Assembly: GCF_003633755.1 (NCBI RefSeq)
Contig: NZ_RBIL01000001.1
Location: 2,651,426 to 2,715,425, forward strand
Direction of reading: 5' to 3'
Length of the DNA stretch: 64,000 nt
From: Solirubrobacter pauli
GTDB lineage: Bacteria > Actinomycetota > Thermoleophilia > Solirubrobacterales > Solirubrobacteraceae
The translations under genes were made by a program, and so were the position numbers. Numbering within the stretch: position 1 is the first letter of the stretch; each line of letters opens with the position of its first letter. Of the stretch, positions 19,998 to 28,464 are shown in pieces. The notes beneath the pieces are model-generated. The model worked only from the letters and a program-made list of their open reading frames with translations. It was not told the origin of the DNA and did no database searches.

Positions 19998-21505
19998 GCC
20001 GGCACGACCTCGCGCGCATGCACGCGGCGCTCGCTCGGCAGGAAGACGGCCGCGACGAGGGCGCCGGCCAGCGCCACGCCGGCGGCCACCAGCGCCGCGG
20101 CGTGCATGCCGGAGACGAACGCGTCCTGCGCGGCCGCGACGACCTGCGGGTCGCCGAGCGCCAGCGCACCCGCGAGCGAGTCGCGCGCCACGTCGGGCAG
20201 ACCGCCGAGCGAGTCCATGTCTCCACGGTACCCGCTGGCCAGGAGCGACCCGAGCACCGCGACGCCGAGCGCGCCGCCCGCCACGCGCGTGGTGTCGTTG
20301 ATCGCCGAGCCGACGCTCATCTTCGCGTCCGGAAGCGAGCCCATGATCGCGTCCGTGGCCGGCGCCATCGCCGTGCCGATCCCGTAGCCGAGCAGGACGA
20401 GCATGCCGGCGATCAGCCCGTAGCCCGAGTCGGCGTCGGCCAGCGTGAGCAGGAACATGGCGTCCGCGACGAGCACGAGCCCGAGCGGCACGACCACGCG
20501 CAGGCCGACGCGCTCGGCCAGCTTCGCGCTCGACGGACCGCCGAGGATCAGCCCGACCGCGACCGGCAGCGTCCGCAGGCCGGCTTCCAGCGCGTCGTAG
20601 CCCCGGACCATCTGCAGATACTGCGTGAGGAAGAAGATCATCCCGAACAGCGCGAAGAAGGCGAGCGAGATCGCCGCGCTCGAGGCGCTGAAGCGGGGGT
20701 TGCGGAACAGCGCGACGTCGAGCATCGGCGCGGGCGCGCGGCGCTCCCACCAGACGAACAGCGCCAACATGAGCAGCGCGGCGGCGAACGCCGCAAGGAT
20801 CAGCGGGTCGGTCCAGCCTCGCCCGGGCGCCTCGATCAGGCCCCAGATCAGCGTCGTGAGCGACGCGAAGGAGAGGGTGAAGCCGCGCAGGTCCAGCGGC
20901 GGGGCCGACTCGTCACGACTCTCGGGCACGAGCCAGCGCCCCGCGACCAGCGCGGCGACCACGACCGGCAGGTTCACGAGGAAGATCCAGCTCCAGTCGG
21001 CGTGCTCGATCAGCCAGCCGCCCGCCACCGGGCCGATCGCGATGCCGACGCCCGAGAACCCCGCCCAGATGCCGATCGCCTTGCCGCGCTCGTGCGCGGG
21101 GAACGTGGCCGTGAGGATCGACAGCGTCGACGGCATGATGAACGCGCCGCCGACGCCCATCACCGCGCGCATGACGATCAGCTGCGCAGGATCCTCGGCC
21201 AACGCCGAGCCGAGCGACCCGAAGCCGAAGATCAGCAACCCGAGCGTCAGCGCGCGCTTTCGACCGAAGCGGTCGCCGAGCGAGCCGGCGGTCAGCAGCA
21301 CGCCGGCGAAGACGAGCATGTAGACGTCGACGATCCACTGCAGCTGGGAGCTGGTGGCGTCGAGGTCGCGCTGCAGCGTGGGCAGCGCCACGTTGAGGAT
21401 CGTGTTGTCGAGCCCGATCACGAGCAACGACAGGCAGAGGACGGCCAGCGTCCACCAGCGGCGTGGGTCGAGCGCATCGCTCGATACGAGACTGTTCCGT
21501 TTCAT
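19994..21505 (-). CDS. DHA2-type MFS drug exporter
   Basis: This 503-residue protein has 14 predicted hydrophobic segments. Motifs include LDNTILNVALPTLQRDL in TM1, LGDRFGRKRAL (loop 2-3) and the antiporter motif C region GFSGVGIAIGPVAGGWL in TM5, which together identify a proton-coupled multidrug exporter of the EmrB/QacA type. ATG 21505 (MKRNSLVSSD) is preferred to a longer frame from 21571, since the extension would contain the operator-like repeats. Confidence 0.92.
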   Translation of the reverse strand: MKRNSLVSSDALDPRRWWTLAVLCLSLLVIGLDNTILNVALPTLQRDLDATSSQLQWIVDVYMLVFAGVLLTAGSLGDRFGRKRALTLGLLIFGFGSLGSALAEDPAQLIVMRAVMGVGGAFIMPSTLSILTATFPAHERGKAIGIWAGFSGVGIAIGPVAGGWLIEHADWSWIFLVNLPVVVAALVAGRWLVPESRDESAPPLDLRGFTLSFASLTTLIWGLIEAPGRGWTDPLILAAFAAALLMLALFVWWERRAPAPMLDVALFRNPRFSASSAAISLAFFALFGMIFFLTQYLQMVRGYDALEAGLRTLPVAVGLILGGPSSAKLAERVGLRVVVPLGLVLVADAMFLLTLADADSGYGLIAGMLVLLGYGIGTAMAPATDAIMGSLPDAKMSVGSAINDTTRVAGGALGVAVLGSLLASGYRGDMDSLGGLPDVARDSLAGALALGDPQVVAAAQDAFVSGMHAAALVAAGVALAGALVAAVFLPSERRVHAREVVPA

Positions 21506-21563
21506 ATCCGCGACGGTACTCCGACCCGATACGAAACGCAACGGTCTCGTCTCGATACTCGTG
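21478..21563 (-). promoter_or_regulatory. putative TetR operator and promoter of the efflux pair
   Basis: Copies of a GTYTCGTATCG half-site occur on the minus strand in the first codons of the exporter (around 21480-21491) and upstream (around 21529-21539), with an inverted GTATCGAGACGAGAC copy near 21550-21564. The repetition around the start of a TetR-linked pump suggests autoregulation; binding is inference. Confidence 0.4.
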
Positions 21564-21663
21564 GTAGCCACACCCCATAGACAAACGCCTTGATGAGGTC
21601 TTGGCGAAGCCCTTAGGGAGATTTGAGGGTCGACTTACCGCTCCCTTGAGGAAGGGGTGCACC

Positions 21664-21735
21664 ATGGGTTTCGTGATCAACGTCGTGGCCGACACCCTCC
21701 CGACCCTCCTGGCCACGACAGCGTGCACGCCCTAA
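21664..21735 (+). CDS. 23-residue orphan peptide ORF
   Basis: ATG 21664 to TAA 21735 encodes a small, mostly hydrophobic peptide starting MGFVINVVADTL and ending LLATTACTP, with no Lys or Arg. A strong Shine-Dalgarno AGGAAGGGG lies 6 bases before the ATG. Downstream are an imperfect hairpin (about 21723-21755) and a strong terminator-like hairpin at 21767-21806. The unit stands alone between two gene ends, so it looks like a short monocistronic mRNA. I do not recognise the peptide; a leader peptide or chance ORF in a small RNA are alternatives. Confidence 0.5.
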   Translation: MGFVINVVADTLPTLLATTACTP

Positions 21736-21766
21736 CCCCTCTCCAGGGCGTGTGCAACCCCTGAAC

Positions 21767-21812
21767 GCCGCGGCGCTTGGAACCCCTCTCCTCCAAGCGC
21801 CGCGGCTGTTTC
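21767..21812 (+). terminator. strong hairpin terminator
   Basis: A perfect 15-base stem, GCCGCGGCGCTTGGA (21767-21781) and its complement (21792-21806), with a 10-base loop, followed by TGTTTCAGTT. It sits after the small ORF and at the 3' end of the convergent beta-propeller gene, so it may serve both strands. Confidence 0.75.
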
Positions 21813-23640
21813 AGTTAAAGGCCGTGTAGCTCAGCGCGCCGAAGTTGGCGAGCGAGCTCGACTGCACGCCGAGGTACGACAGCGTGTACAGCCGGTCGCC
21901 GATCACGAACGAGCGCTCGATCGGGACCTGGCCGCGCTCGGCGGTCTGGTGGACGACCCGGCCGACCTCGCCCAGCGTGTTCGCGCCGATCGTGATGCCG
22001 GCGGCGCCCTGGAACGGCGCGTCGCCGTAGGTCTGCAGCGGGATCACGGCGAGGTTGGACTTCGGCCAGTACAGGAACGCGTGCGACTCGCTCTCGACCG
22101 GCGTGCTGCCGGTGCCGAACGGGTGCACCGCGAGCCGCTGGGGCGCCGCCGGGTTCGAGACGTCGAACAGCGACGCCTGCACGCCCGCGCCCTCACGGCC
22201 GATGCCGAGCAGCCGGCCCTCGCCGACCGGATGCAGGTAGGCGGAGTAGCCGGGGATCTTCAGCTCGCCGACGACCTTCGGTGCCGTCGGGTCCTTCAGG
22301 TCGAGCGTGTACAGCGGGTCGATCTGGCGGAACGTGACGACGTAGCCCTGGTCACCCATGAACCGCACGGCGTAGATCCGCTCGCCCTTGCCGAGCCCGC
22401 TCACCGAGCCGACGCGCACGAGCCGGTTGCCCTGCTGGTCGAGCACGGTCACCGTGCTCTGACTCTCGGTCCTGGGAGCCCAGCTGGGCTCCTCGGTGCT
22501 CGCCACCCGCAGCTTGCCGTCGTGCTCGGAGAGCGCGTAGTTGTTCAAGATGAAGCCCGGCACGGCGCCCGACGCGCGGTAGACGGTCTTCGTCGGGTCG
22601 GACACGTCGAAGCGGTGGATCTCCGTGGTCATGTTCGCCGGCGCCTGGCCCTGGGTCTCGAGCGCGCGCACGTAGCGGTGCGAGGCGACGTAGAGCGAGC
22701 TCTCGGAGCCGTAGACGACCTGCGCGCCCGCCATCACACCGTCCCGGTCGAGCGAGTACATGCCGCGATCGAGGTCGACGGTGAGGATCGCGAGCACGTC
22801 GAGGCCGGAGAACTGCGCGGGCCGCGTGACGGCGTCGCACGGCGCGAGGTTGCGCCGGAACGTCTTCCCCGAGAGGTTGCTCTTGAGCACGGTCCGCCCG
22901 AGGAAGTCGCGCACGCCCGCGCTGCCGGGGTCCGCGATCGGCTGCGGGACGGAGTCGATCACGAGCCGGGCGACGGCACCGTTCTGGCGCGCGTCGACGA
23001 ACCGGCCCGGCACCTCCATCGTGCGCATGACCTTCGGGGCACCCGAGACGTCGATCTCGGTGACGATCGTCGCGGCCGGCGCCGGCGCGAAGCCGGGCTC
23101 GGGCGCGACGGGCCGCGGCTGCCGGACGAAGCCCTCGCCCTTGGCGGCGATCGCCAGCACGCGGTCGCCACGCAGCATCAGCGTGTGGCCGGTGCCGTCC
23201 AGCGCCAGCGTCCCGGTCACGGTCGAGCTGGCGACGTCGATCACGCGCAGCGTGCGGTCGGTGACCGCGAAGATCCGGCGGCCGTCGGTCTTGAGGATGT
23301 CCGGCTCGTCGACGCCGGCTTCCTGCACGTTCGTGCCCGAGAAGTCCGGGACGCTGCCGCCGATCGCCACGCTCGGCGCCTTGGCGGCCGTGTCCTCGGT
23401 CATCGTCGGCGAGGGCGGCGGCATCAGCGGCGGCGTCGTCACGGCGTCGATCGGCTGCGGCACCGCGCGGGGCGTCACGCCGATGCCCCCGTCGGTGCGT
23501 TTCGCGCCGGCCCGCGCGTAGTCCACGAGCTGCGTGCAGGAGGCGAAGGCCTTCAGCCGCGGTCGCTTCTTGGTGGCGGCGCTCGCGGCGTCGGTGCACA
23601 CGAGTGCCAGGACGAGCGTGCCCGCCGCGACGATTCTCAT
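21811..23640 (-). CDS. secreted beta-propeller domain protein
   Basis: This 609-residue exported protein matches the beta-propeller family PF09826 type: KTDGRRIFAVTDRTLRVIDV near 115-135, then repeated blades (ILTVDLDRGMYS, YAVRFMGDQGYVVTFRQIDPLYTLDLKDP near 425-455, GRLLGIGREG). N-terminal signal segment about 1-22 (MRIVAAGTLVLALVCTDAASA). The function of this family is unknown; the fold suggests a binding scaffold outside the membrane. It is 14 bases from the amidase gene upstream on the same strand. Confidence 0.85.
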   Translation of the reverse strand: MRIVAAGTLVLALVCTDAASAATKKRPRLKAFASCTQLVDYARAGAKRTDGGIGVTPRAVPQPIDAVTTPPLMPPPSPTMTEDTAAKAPSVAIGGSVPDFSGTNVQEAGVDEPDILKTDGRRIFAVTDRTLRVIDVASSTVTGTLALDGTGHTLMLRGDRVLAIAAKGEGFVRQPRPVAPEPGFAPAPAATIVTEIDVSGAPKVMRTMEVPGRFVDARQNGAVARLVIDSVPQPIADPGSAGVRDFLGRTVLKSNLSGKTFRRNLAPCDAVTRPAQFSGLDVLAILTVDLDRGMYSLDRDGVMAGAQVVYGSESSLYVASHRYVRALETQGQAPANMTTEIHRFDVSDPTKTVYRASGAVPGFILNNYALSEHDGKLRVASTEEPSWAPRTESQSTVTVLDQQGNRLVRVGSVSGLGKGERIYAVRFMGDQGYVVTFRQIDPLYTLDLKDPTAPKVVGELKIPGYSAYLHPVGEGRLLGIGREGAGVQASLFDVSNPAAPQRLAVHPFGTGSTPVESESHAFLYWPKSNLAVIPLQTYGDAPFQGAAGITIGANTLGEVGRVVHQTAERGQVPIERSFVIGDRLYTLSYLGVQSSSLANFGALSYTAFN

Positions 23641-23653
23641 GTGGTGAATGTAA

Positions 23654-24262
23654 CTAGCAGGGGCGCAGGCGCGACCGGTACGTGCGCATGGTCGCGCGCG
23701 TCATGTCGCCGTGCGTCTGCTGCTTGAGCCGCTCGACCCGCTCCGTGTGGAACGGCGAGGACAGCGACTCGCTGTGCCCGATCACGTTCTTGGTCTGGAT
23801 GCCGTAGCGGCACTGCAGCCAGCGCGTGAGTCGCAGCGAGGCGGCGAGCTGGCGCTTGTTCCCCATCACGTCGCCGTCGCTCATCCCGACGTGCTCGATC
23901 CCGAACGCCGTGTAGTTCAGGCCGACCGTGTGCCGGCACATGATCGAGCGCGGGACGAGCTGGTAGATCGTCCCGTCACGGTCGATCACGTAGTGAGCGC
24001 AGGTCCCGGGGAGCTCCTTGAGCTCGGGGTCCGGGTTGTTCGGCGCGAACGTGTTGAACGTCTGCTGGAACGTCGACGTCACCGTGTAGTGCTCGACGAT
24101 CACCTTCGGGTCCCGCAACCGGTAGGAGTCGATCCCGTAGTGGCGCTGCGCGTACGCGGCCATCTGCTCCTTGCGCGCCTTCGGGAACGGGATCGGCTTC
24201 TGCACGATCGTCGGCTGCGGCGCGGCCGTCGCCAGTGCGAGAGCGGTGATCAGACCCAGCAT
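23654..24262 (-). CDS. secreted N-acetylmuramoyl-L-alanine amidase (Amidase_2)
   Basis: This 202-residue protein has a short signal region (MLGLITALALATAAP) and an Amidase_2/PGRP fold: VIVEHYTVTSTFQQTFNTF (first Zn His in EHYT), CAHYVIDRDGTIYQLVP, RHTVGLNYTAFGIEHVG and the last ligand in IGHSE. It would cleave the bond between MurNAc and the stem peptide. ATG 24262 is chosen over 24319 because it gives the signal peptide at the N-terminus. It forms a two-gene unit with the beta-propeller gene. Confidence 0.88.
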   Translation of the reverse strand: MLGLITALALATAAPQPTIVQKPIPFPKARKEQMAAYAQRHYGIDSYRLRDPKVIVEHYTVTSTFQQTFNTFAPNNPDPELKELPGTCAHYVIDRDGTIYQLVPRSIMCRHTVGLNYTAFGIEHVGMSDGDVMGNKRQLAASLRLTRWLQCRYGIQTKNVIGHSESLSSPFHTERVERLKQQTHGDMTRATMRTYRSRLRPC

Positions 24263-24342
24263 CCGGTTCCAATTTGACAGGTCGTCACCAGCGGAGGAAG
24301 CTCGAAAGCCGTCCAGCATTCTCGGCGGGAGGAGAAGTGCAC

Positions 24343-25191
24343 GTGCCCAAGTTGCGCGCGCTCGCGGCTGCGGTCGCGACGATCGGAGCCCTCGCGGTCG
24401 CCCCGGCGTCCGCCCACGCGGCCTACTGGGTGGGGCTCGGCGACTCGTTCGCCGCGGGCCCGCTGATCCCGAGCCAGACCCTGAACCCGCTCGGCTGCCT
24501 GCGCTCCACGCGCAACTACGCGCGGCTCGCGTCCACCCAGCTCGGCGTCTCGCTCAAGGACGCCTCGTGCAGCGGCGCGGAGACGGCGGAGATGACCACG
24601 CCGCAGGCGACCAGCGCCGGCACGAACCCGCCCCAGCTGGACGCGATCTCGAGCGACACGCGCGTCGTCTCGCTGCAGATCGGCGGCAACGACATCGGCT
24701 TCACCGAGATCCTCACCAACTGCCAGACGGCGAACCCGTTCGGCCGGCCGTGCCAGGACAAGTACGTCCGCAACGGGGTCGACGAGCTGCGGGCCCGGAT
24801 CACGGCGACGGCGCCGAAGGTCGCCGCGGTGCTCAGCGGCATCAAGGCGCGCAACGCCACCGCGCGGATCCTGATCCTCAACTACGAGGCGATCCTGCCG
24901 TCGAGCGGCTCGGGCTGTTGGCCGCAGGTGCCGATGGCGTGGGCGGACGTGCCGTACGTGCGCGGGATCCAGCTCGAGCTCAACGCGATGATCGCGCGTG
25001 AGGCGAGCAAGGCGGGCGCGCGGCTCGTGGACGCCTACACCGCCAGCCTGGGCAAGGACGCGTGCAAGTCCTCCGGCACGCGCTGGGTGGAGCCGCTGGT
25101 GCCGGGCAACGCCGCGGCGCCGTTCCATCCCAACGCCCGCGGCATGCAGGGCGTGGCCGGTCCGGTCGCCGCGGCGGCGGCGGGCGCCTGA
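24343..25191 (+). CDS. secreted SGNH/GDSL hydrolase
   Basis: This 282-residue exported esterase/lipase has a signal peptide ending APASAHA, block I GLGDSFAAG (catalytic Ser), block III SLQIGGNDIGF (Gly-x-Asn) and block V FHPNARGM (His with Asp-like partner). Six Cys residues could form disulphides as in Streptomyces scoe lipase-type SGNH enzymes. GTG 24343 is preferred: GGAGGA lies 8 bases before it; an in-frame GTG at 24337 sits too close. Confidence 0.9.
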   Translation: MPKLRALAAAVATIGALAVAPASAHAAYWVGLGDSFAAGPLIPSQTLNPLGCLRSTRNYARLASTQLGVSLKDASCSGAETAEMTTPQATSAGTNPPQLDAISSDTRVVSLQIGGNDIGFTEILTNCQTANPFGRPCQDKYVRNGVDELRARITATAPKVAAVLSGIKARNATARILILNYEAILPSSGSGCWPQVPMAWADVPYVRGIQLELNAMIAREASKAGARLVDAYTASLGKDACKSSGTRWVEPLVPGNAAAPFHPNARGMQGVAGPVAAAAAGA

Positions 25192-25194
25192 CCC

Positions 25195-25713
25195 CTACTT
25201 CTTGCGGAGCTTGGACGCGGCGGCGCGGACCTTCTTCTGCGCGAGCTTGGCGCCGTTCGCGTCCCAGTCCTGGCAGTCCTGGCCATCGGCGGTGCAGACC
25301 ATGCCCCAGTGGCCGGGCGCGCCGTTGATCGTGCCGCGGGAGCGGATCAGCCAGGTGCCGTCGTAGCGCTTGGTGAACGCCGTCGTGGTCGTCTCGCCGC
25401 GGGTGGTGAGGGTCTTGTCGGCGCGGACGCCGCCGGCCTCCTCGATCGCCGCGAACGCCACCTGCGGGTCGCTCGAGAAGCGGATGCACTGCATGTCGTC
25501 GTCCTGCGGCTCCGTCCACTCGCAGGAGAGCGTCTTGACCGCCGTGCCCGCCGCGTCGGAGATCGTGATCTCGACGGCCACGGGCTGCATGTCGGCGGGT
25601 GAGACCGCCACCGGCGCAGAGCCACCGGACGGGACGGGCTTGGGCTTGGCGCCGGCCGTCCCCGTGATGGCAAGTGTGGCTAGCGCGATGGTGGAGAGGA
25701 GGGTGGTTCGCAT
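25195..25713 (-). CDS. secreted protein of unknown function, 172 residues
   Basis: Signal peptide 1-22 (MRTTLLSTIALATLAITGTA), a Pro/Gly-rich linker, then a compact domain with four Cys (LSCEWTEP, MQCIRF, MVCTADGQDCQDW), which could form two disulphides, and a Lys/Arg-rich tail. I see no family match; a resemblance in size to subtilisin-inhibitor-like proteins is not supported by the Cys pattern. It converges on the SGNH gene with a 3-base gap. Confidence 0.75.
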   Translation of the reverse strand: MRTTLLSTIALATLAITGTAGAKPKPVPSGGSAPVAVSPADMQPVAVEITISDAAGTAVKTLSCEWTEPQDDDMQCIRFSSDPQVAFAAIEEAGGVRADKTLTTRGETTTTAFTKRYDGTWLIRSRGTINGAPGHWGMVCTADGQDCQDWDANGAKLAQKKVRAAASKLRKK

Positions 25714-25741
25714 ACCTTCCACGTCGGTCGCACCGCCGCGT

Positions 25742-25780
25742 GGTGTCGCCCCTTCGAAATGTTCGAGAAGCTGCGACACC
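25742..25780. promoter_or_regulatory. inverted repeat upstream of ECF fusion gene
   Basis: GGTGTCGC (25742-25749) and GCGACACC (25773-25780) enclose a second pair CTTCGAA/TTCGAG. The element lies between the divergent secreted-protein and ECF genes, 30 bases before the ECF start. It may be an autoregulatory site or an mRNA hairpin. Confidence 0.4.
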
Positions 25781-25809
25781 TTCCCCCGAATCGTGCGTCT
25801 GCCGTGTGG

Positions 25810-27054
25810 ATGTCAGACGACCATGAGCACGACCGCAGGCTCGTCGCGCGGGCCTCAGGCGGCGACGAGCGCGCGTTCGCCGAGCTCGTGGAGCGCCATC
25901 AGGACCAGCTGCTGCGCTACGTCGCGCGGCGCTTCCGGCCCGACCTCGCCGAGGACGCCGTCCAGGAGGCGCTGCTCTCGGCGCACCGCGCGCTGATCTC
26001 CGGGACGCGCCCGACGGACGTGCGCGCGTGGCTGTCGACGATCGCCTGGCGGCGCGCGCTGGACCTCGCGCGGCGCGAGCGCGAGGCGCTGCCGCTGGAC
26101 GCGGGCGTGGCGGCCAAGGTGGCCGACGACCCGGAAGCGCGAGCGCTCCAGGCGCACGAGCTCGGACGCGTCGTCGCCGCCATCAGCGGCCTGCCGGAGC
26201 GCCAGCGCACGGCGCTGAAGCTGAGCGCCCTGGAGGGCCGCTCGCTCGAGGAGATCGGCTCGGTGCTGGACGTGCCGGCGGACGCCGCGAAGTCGCTCGT
26301 GGCGCGCTCGCGGAGGACGCTGCACCACCGGCTCGAGGCCGCCGAGCTGGACTGCGGCGACGCGCGCGTGGAGATGGAGTCGGCGGCGGCGCGCGGCGTG
26401 CGGCTCTCGGGCACGGTGACGCTCCACCTGGAGTCCTGCCGCGCGTGCGCGCGGGCGCACCGCTCGATCCGGCGGCGCCGGCGCGTGGCGCTGCTGGTGC
26501 CGTTCGGCCTGATCGTCAAGACCGCGGGCGTGCGTGACCGCCTGCGTGATCTGATCGCGTTCAACCCCGCGTGGGAGGCGCAGATCGGCGCGGCCAAGCT
26601 CTGCACCGCCGCGTGCCTGACGGCCGTCGGGACGGGCGCGGCGGCCGCGCCGACGGTCAGCGTCGTGGCCCCGCTCGTCGTCAAGACCGCGACGCCGACG
26701 CCGAAGAAGGCCAAACTCGTGCCCAAGAAGAAGCACAAGAAGCCGAAGGCCACGCCGACCGCGACGCCGACGGTGACGCTGGCGCGCGCGACGCCGACCG
26801 CGACCTGGACGCCGACGGTCACGCCGAAGGCCCCGGTCAAGAAGCGCAAGCCGACCGGCTACACGCCCAAGCCGCTGGTCGGCGTCAGCGCGGGCAGCGG
26901 CGAGTCGGTCGAGGCGCCACGCGGGAAGGTCAAGCCGACGCCGACGCCGACGCCCACGGTCGCGCCGACGGTCGAGCCCACGGCGGCGCCGACGGTCGCC
27001 CCGACGGAGACCCCCGCGCCGCCTCCGGCAGAGACCCCGCCGCCGACCGGTTAG
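25810..27054 (+). CDS. ECF sigma factor fused to zinc-finger, membrane and Thr-Pro-repeat parts
   Basis: This 414-residue protein has sigma region 2 (about 12-75; FAELVERHQDQLLRYVARRF, LAEDAVQEALL) and region 4 (about 120-180; LPERQRTALKLSALEGRSLE). It then has an HLESCRACARAH segment (His-x3-Cys-x2-Cys as in anti-sigma ZAS domains), a basic stop-transfer-like stretch with hydrophobic helices near 235-250 and 275-305, and about 110 residues of Lys/Thr/Pro repeats (ATPTATPTVT). The likely reading is a sigma factor tethered to the membrane by its own anti-sigma-like tail, with the repeat region spanning the wall. Start ATG 25810 rather than 25759. Nothing is known of its targets. Confidence 0.82.
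   Translation: MSDDHEHDRRLVARASGGDERAFAELVERHQDQLLRYVARRFRPDLAEDAVQEALLSAHRALISGTRPTDVRAWLSTIAWRRALDLARREREALPLDAGVAAKVADDPEARALQAHELGRVVAAISGLPERQRTALKLSALEGRSLEEIGSVLDVPADAAKSLVARSRRTLHHRLEAAELDCGDARVEMESAAARGVRLSGTVTLHLESCRACARAHRSIRRRRRVALLVPFGLIVKTAGVRDRLRDLIAFNPAWEAQIGAAKLCTAACLTAVGTGAAAAPTVSVVAPLVVKTATPTPKKAKLVPKKKHKKPKATPTATPTVTLARATPTATWTPTVTPKAPVKKRKPTGYTPKPLVGVSAGSGESVEAPRGKVKPTPTPTPTVAPTVEPTAAPTVAPTETPAPPPAETPPPTG
26690..27050 (+). repeat. Thr-Pro low-complexity repeat inside ECF gene
   Basis: Iterated ACGCCGACG/GTC-type codons give runs of TPTPTPT, TVAPT and similar in the protein. This is coding low complexity, not an array of spaced repeats. Confidence 0.75.
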
Positions 27055-27082
27055 TTTCCGGCGGTCACGACGTCTCACCGGC

Positions 27083-28021
27083 ATGAGCCTCGACGAGACC
27101 GCCTTCAACCACGCGCTGGACCGCCACCGGCGCGAGCTGCACGTCCACTGCTACCGGATGCTGGGCTCGTTCGACGAGGCCGAGGACGCGCTGCAAGACG
27201 CGTTCCTGCGCGCGTGGAAGGCCCGCGAGACCTTCGCGGGCGGTGAAGGCCTACGGGCCTGGCTCTACAAGATCGCCACGAACACGTGCCTGGATGCTCT
27301 GCGGGCGAAGAAGCGGCGCCCACCCGCGGAGGGCGAGGTCCCGTGGCTGCAGCCGTACCCGGACCGGCTGCTCGACGAGGTCGCGCCGACCGACGAGCAG
27401 CCGGACGCCGTCGTGGTCGCCCGCGAGACGATCGAGCTCACCTACATGGCCGTCATCCAGCTGCTGCCGGCGCGTCAGCGCGCGGTGCTCGTCCTGCGCG
27501 ACGTGCTCGAGTGGTCGGCGATCGAGACGGCGGAGATCCTCGACATGAGCGTCCCCTCGGCCAACAGCGCGCTGCAACGAGCCCGGGCGACCCTCAAGGA
27601 CCGGCTGCCGGCGCACGACGCGGAGCGCGAGCCGCTCTCCGACGAGGAGCAGCGCCTGCTGCAGGGCTTCATCGCCACGCACGAGAGCGGCGACTGGTCG
27701 GCCGCCGCCGAGCTGATGCGCGAGGACATCCGCGTCTCGATGCCGCCCAACCCGGGCGTGTACGAGGGCCGCGAGAGCCTGCGTCCGCTGATCGCCACCG
27801 CGCTCGCGATGGGCGAGTGGCGGCTGGTGCCGACGACCGCGAACCGCATGCCGTGCGCCGCGTCCTACCTGCGCCGGCCGGGCGACACCGTCTTCCGCGC
27901 CTTCAAGCTCGACGTGATCCGGGCGGGCGCGGGCGGCATCGCCGAGATCACGACGTTCGGCTCGGCGCTCTTCCCGCAGTTCGGCCTCCCCGATGAGTTG
28001 GCCGAGGTGCGGCAGTCTTAA
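27083..28021 (+). CDS. SigG-type ECF sigma factor with SnoaL-like C-terminus
   Basis: This 312-residue protein has region 2 ([40 protein letters not shown]), the family hallmark [12 protein letters not shown] after it, region 4 ([20 protein letters not shown]) and a C-terminal NTF2/SnoaL-like domain from about 195. This matches the SigG/TIGR02960 type, in which the C-terminal domain replaces a separate anti-sigma factor. It is 28 bases after the first ECF gene and 5 bases before a VOC gene, a partner often found with this type. Confidence 0.92.
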   Translation: MSLDETAFNHALDRHRRELHVHCYRMLGSFDEAEDALQDAFLRAWKARETFAGGEGLRAWLYKIATNTCLDALRAKKRRPPAEGEVPWLQPYPDRLLDEVAPTDEQPDAVVVARETIELTYMAVIQLLPARQRAVLVLRDVLEWSAIETAEILDMSVPSANSALQRARATLKDRLPAHDAEREPLSDEEQRLLQGFIATHESGDWSAAAELMREDIRVSMPPNPGVYEGRESLRPLIATALAMGEWRLVPTTANRMPCAASYLRRPGDTVFRAFKLDVIRAGAGGIAEITTFGSALFPQFGLPDELAEVRQS

Positions 28022-28026
28022 CCGTC

Positions 28027-28398
28027 ATGTTCAAGGACACGAAAGCCTTCAGCGGCTTCGCGGTGCCCGACGTCGCGCAGGCACGCGCGTTCTACGCCGA
28101 CACCCTCGGGATCGACGTCTCCGAGGAGCACGGGATGCTGACGCTGCACCTCGCGGGCGGCACGCGCGACACGCTCGTCTACCCGAAGCCCGACCACGAG
28201 CCCGCCACGTTCACGATCCTCAACTTCGAGGTCGACGACATCGACGCGACGGTCGACGAGCTGCTCGAGCGCGGCGTCGACTTCGAGATCTACGAGGGGT
28301 TCGAGCAGGACGAGCGCGGGATCGTCCGCGACCAGGGACCGCCGATCGCGTGGTTCCGCGACCCGGCCGGCAACATCCTCTCGGTCCTTCAGGGGTGA
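28027..28398 (+). CDS. VOC (glyoxalase-fold) protein
   Basis: This 123-residue metal-binding-fold protein has two beta-alpha-beta-beta-beta modules: [20 protein letters not shown] and [20 protein letters not shown], ending [14 protein letters not shown] with the usual metal ligand region. Such proteins include glyoxalase I-like enzymes and antibiotic-binding proteins; substrate unknown. Five bases after the SigG-type gene, so co-transcribed. Confidence 0.9.
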   Translation: MFKDTKAFSGFAVPDVAQARAFYADTLGIDVSEEHGMLTLHLAGGTRDTLVYPKPDHEPATFTILNFEVDDIDATVDELLERGVDFEIYEGFEQDERGIVRDQGPPIAWFRDPAGNILSVLQG

Positions 28399-28405
28399 GG
28401 CCCGA

Positions 28406-28419
28406 AAGTTCAGGGCGCG
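28406..28419 (+). promoter_or_regulatory. shared element AAGTTCAGGGCGCG, copy 1
   Basis: AAGTTCAGGGCGCG at 28406-28419 is followed by CGCCCGACTG and starts 59 bases before the DUF3455 ATG. An identical 14-mer with similar flank is at 51107-51120, 57 bases before another secreted-protein ATG. The position suits a promoter or activator site. Confidence 0.45.
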
Positions 28420-28464
28420 CGCCCGACTGACAAGGGCGGGTGCAGCCAGCAAGCTGCCTCGCCT

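Noticed and set aside
25195-25713. Subtilisin-inhibitor-like (SSI) protein
   Set aside because: Size and export fit, but the Cys spacing and the SSI reactive-site region are not there.
26690-27050. CRISPR-like or minisatellite array
   Set aside because: The repeats are Thr-Pro codons in frame inside the ECF gene, without uniform repeat and spacer units.
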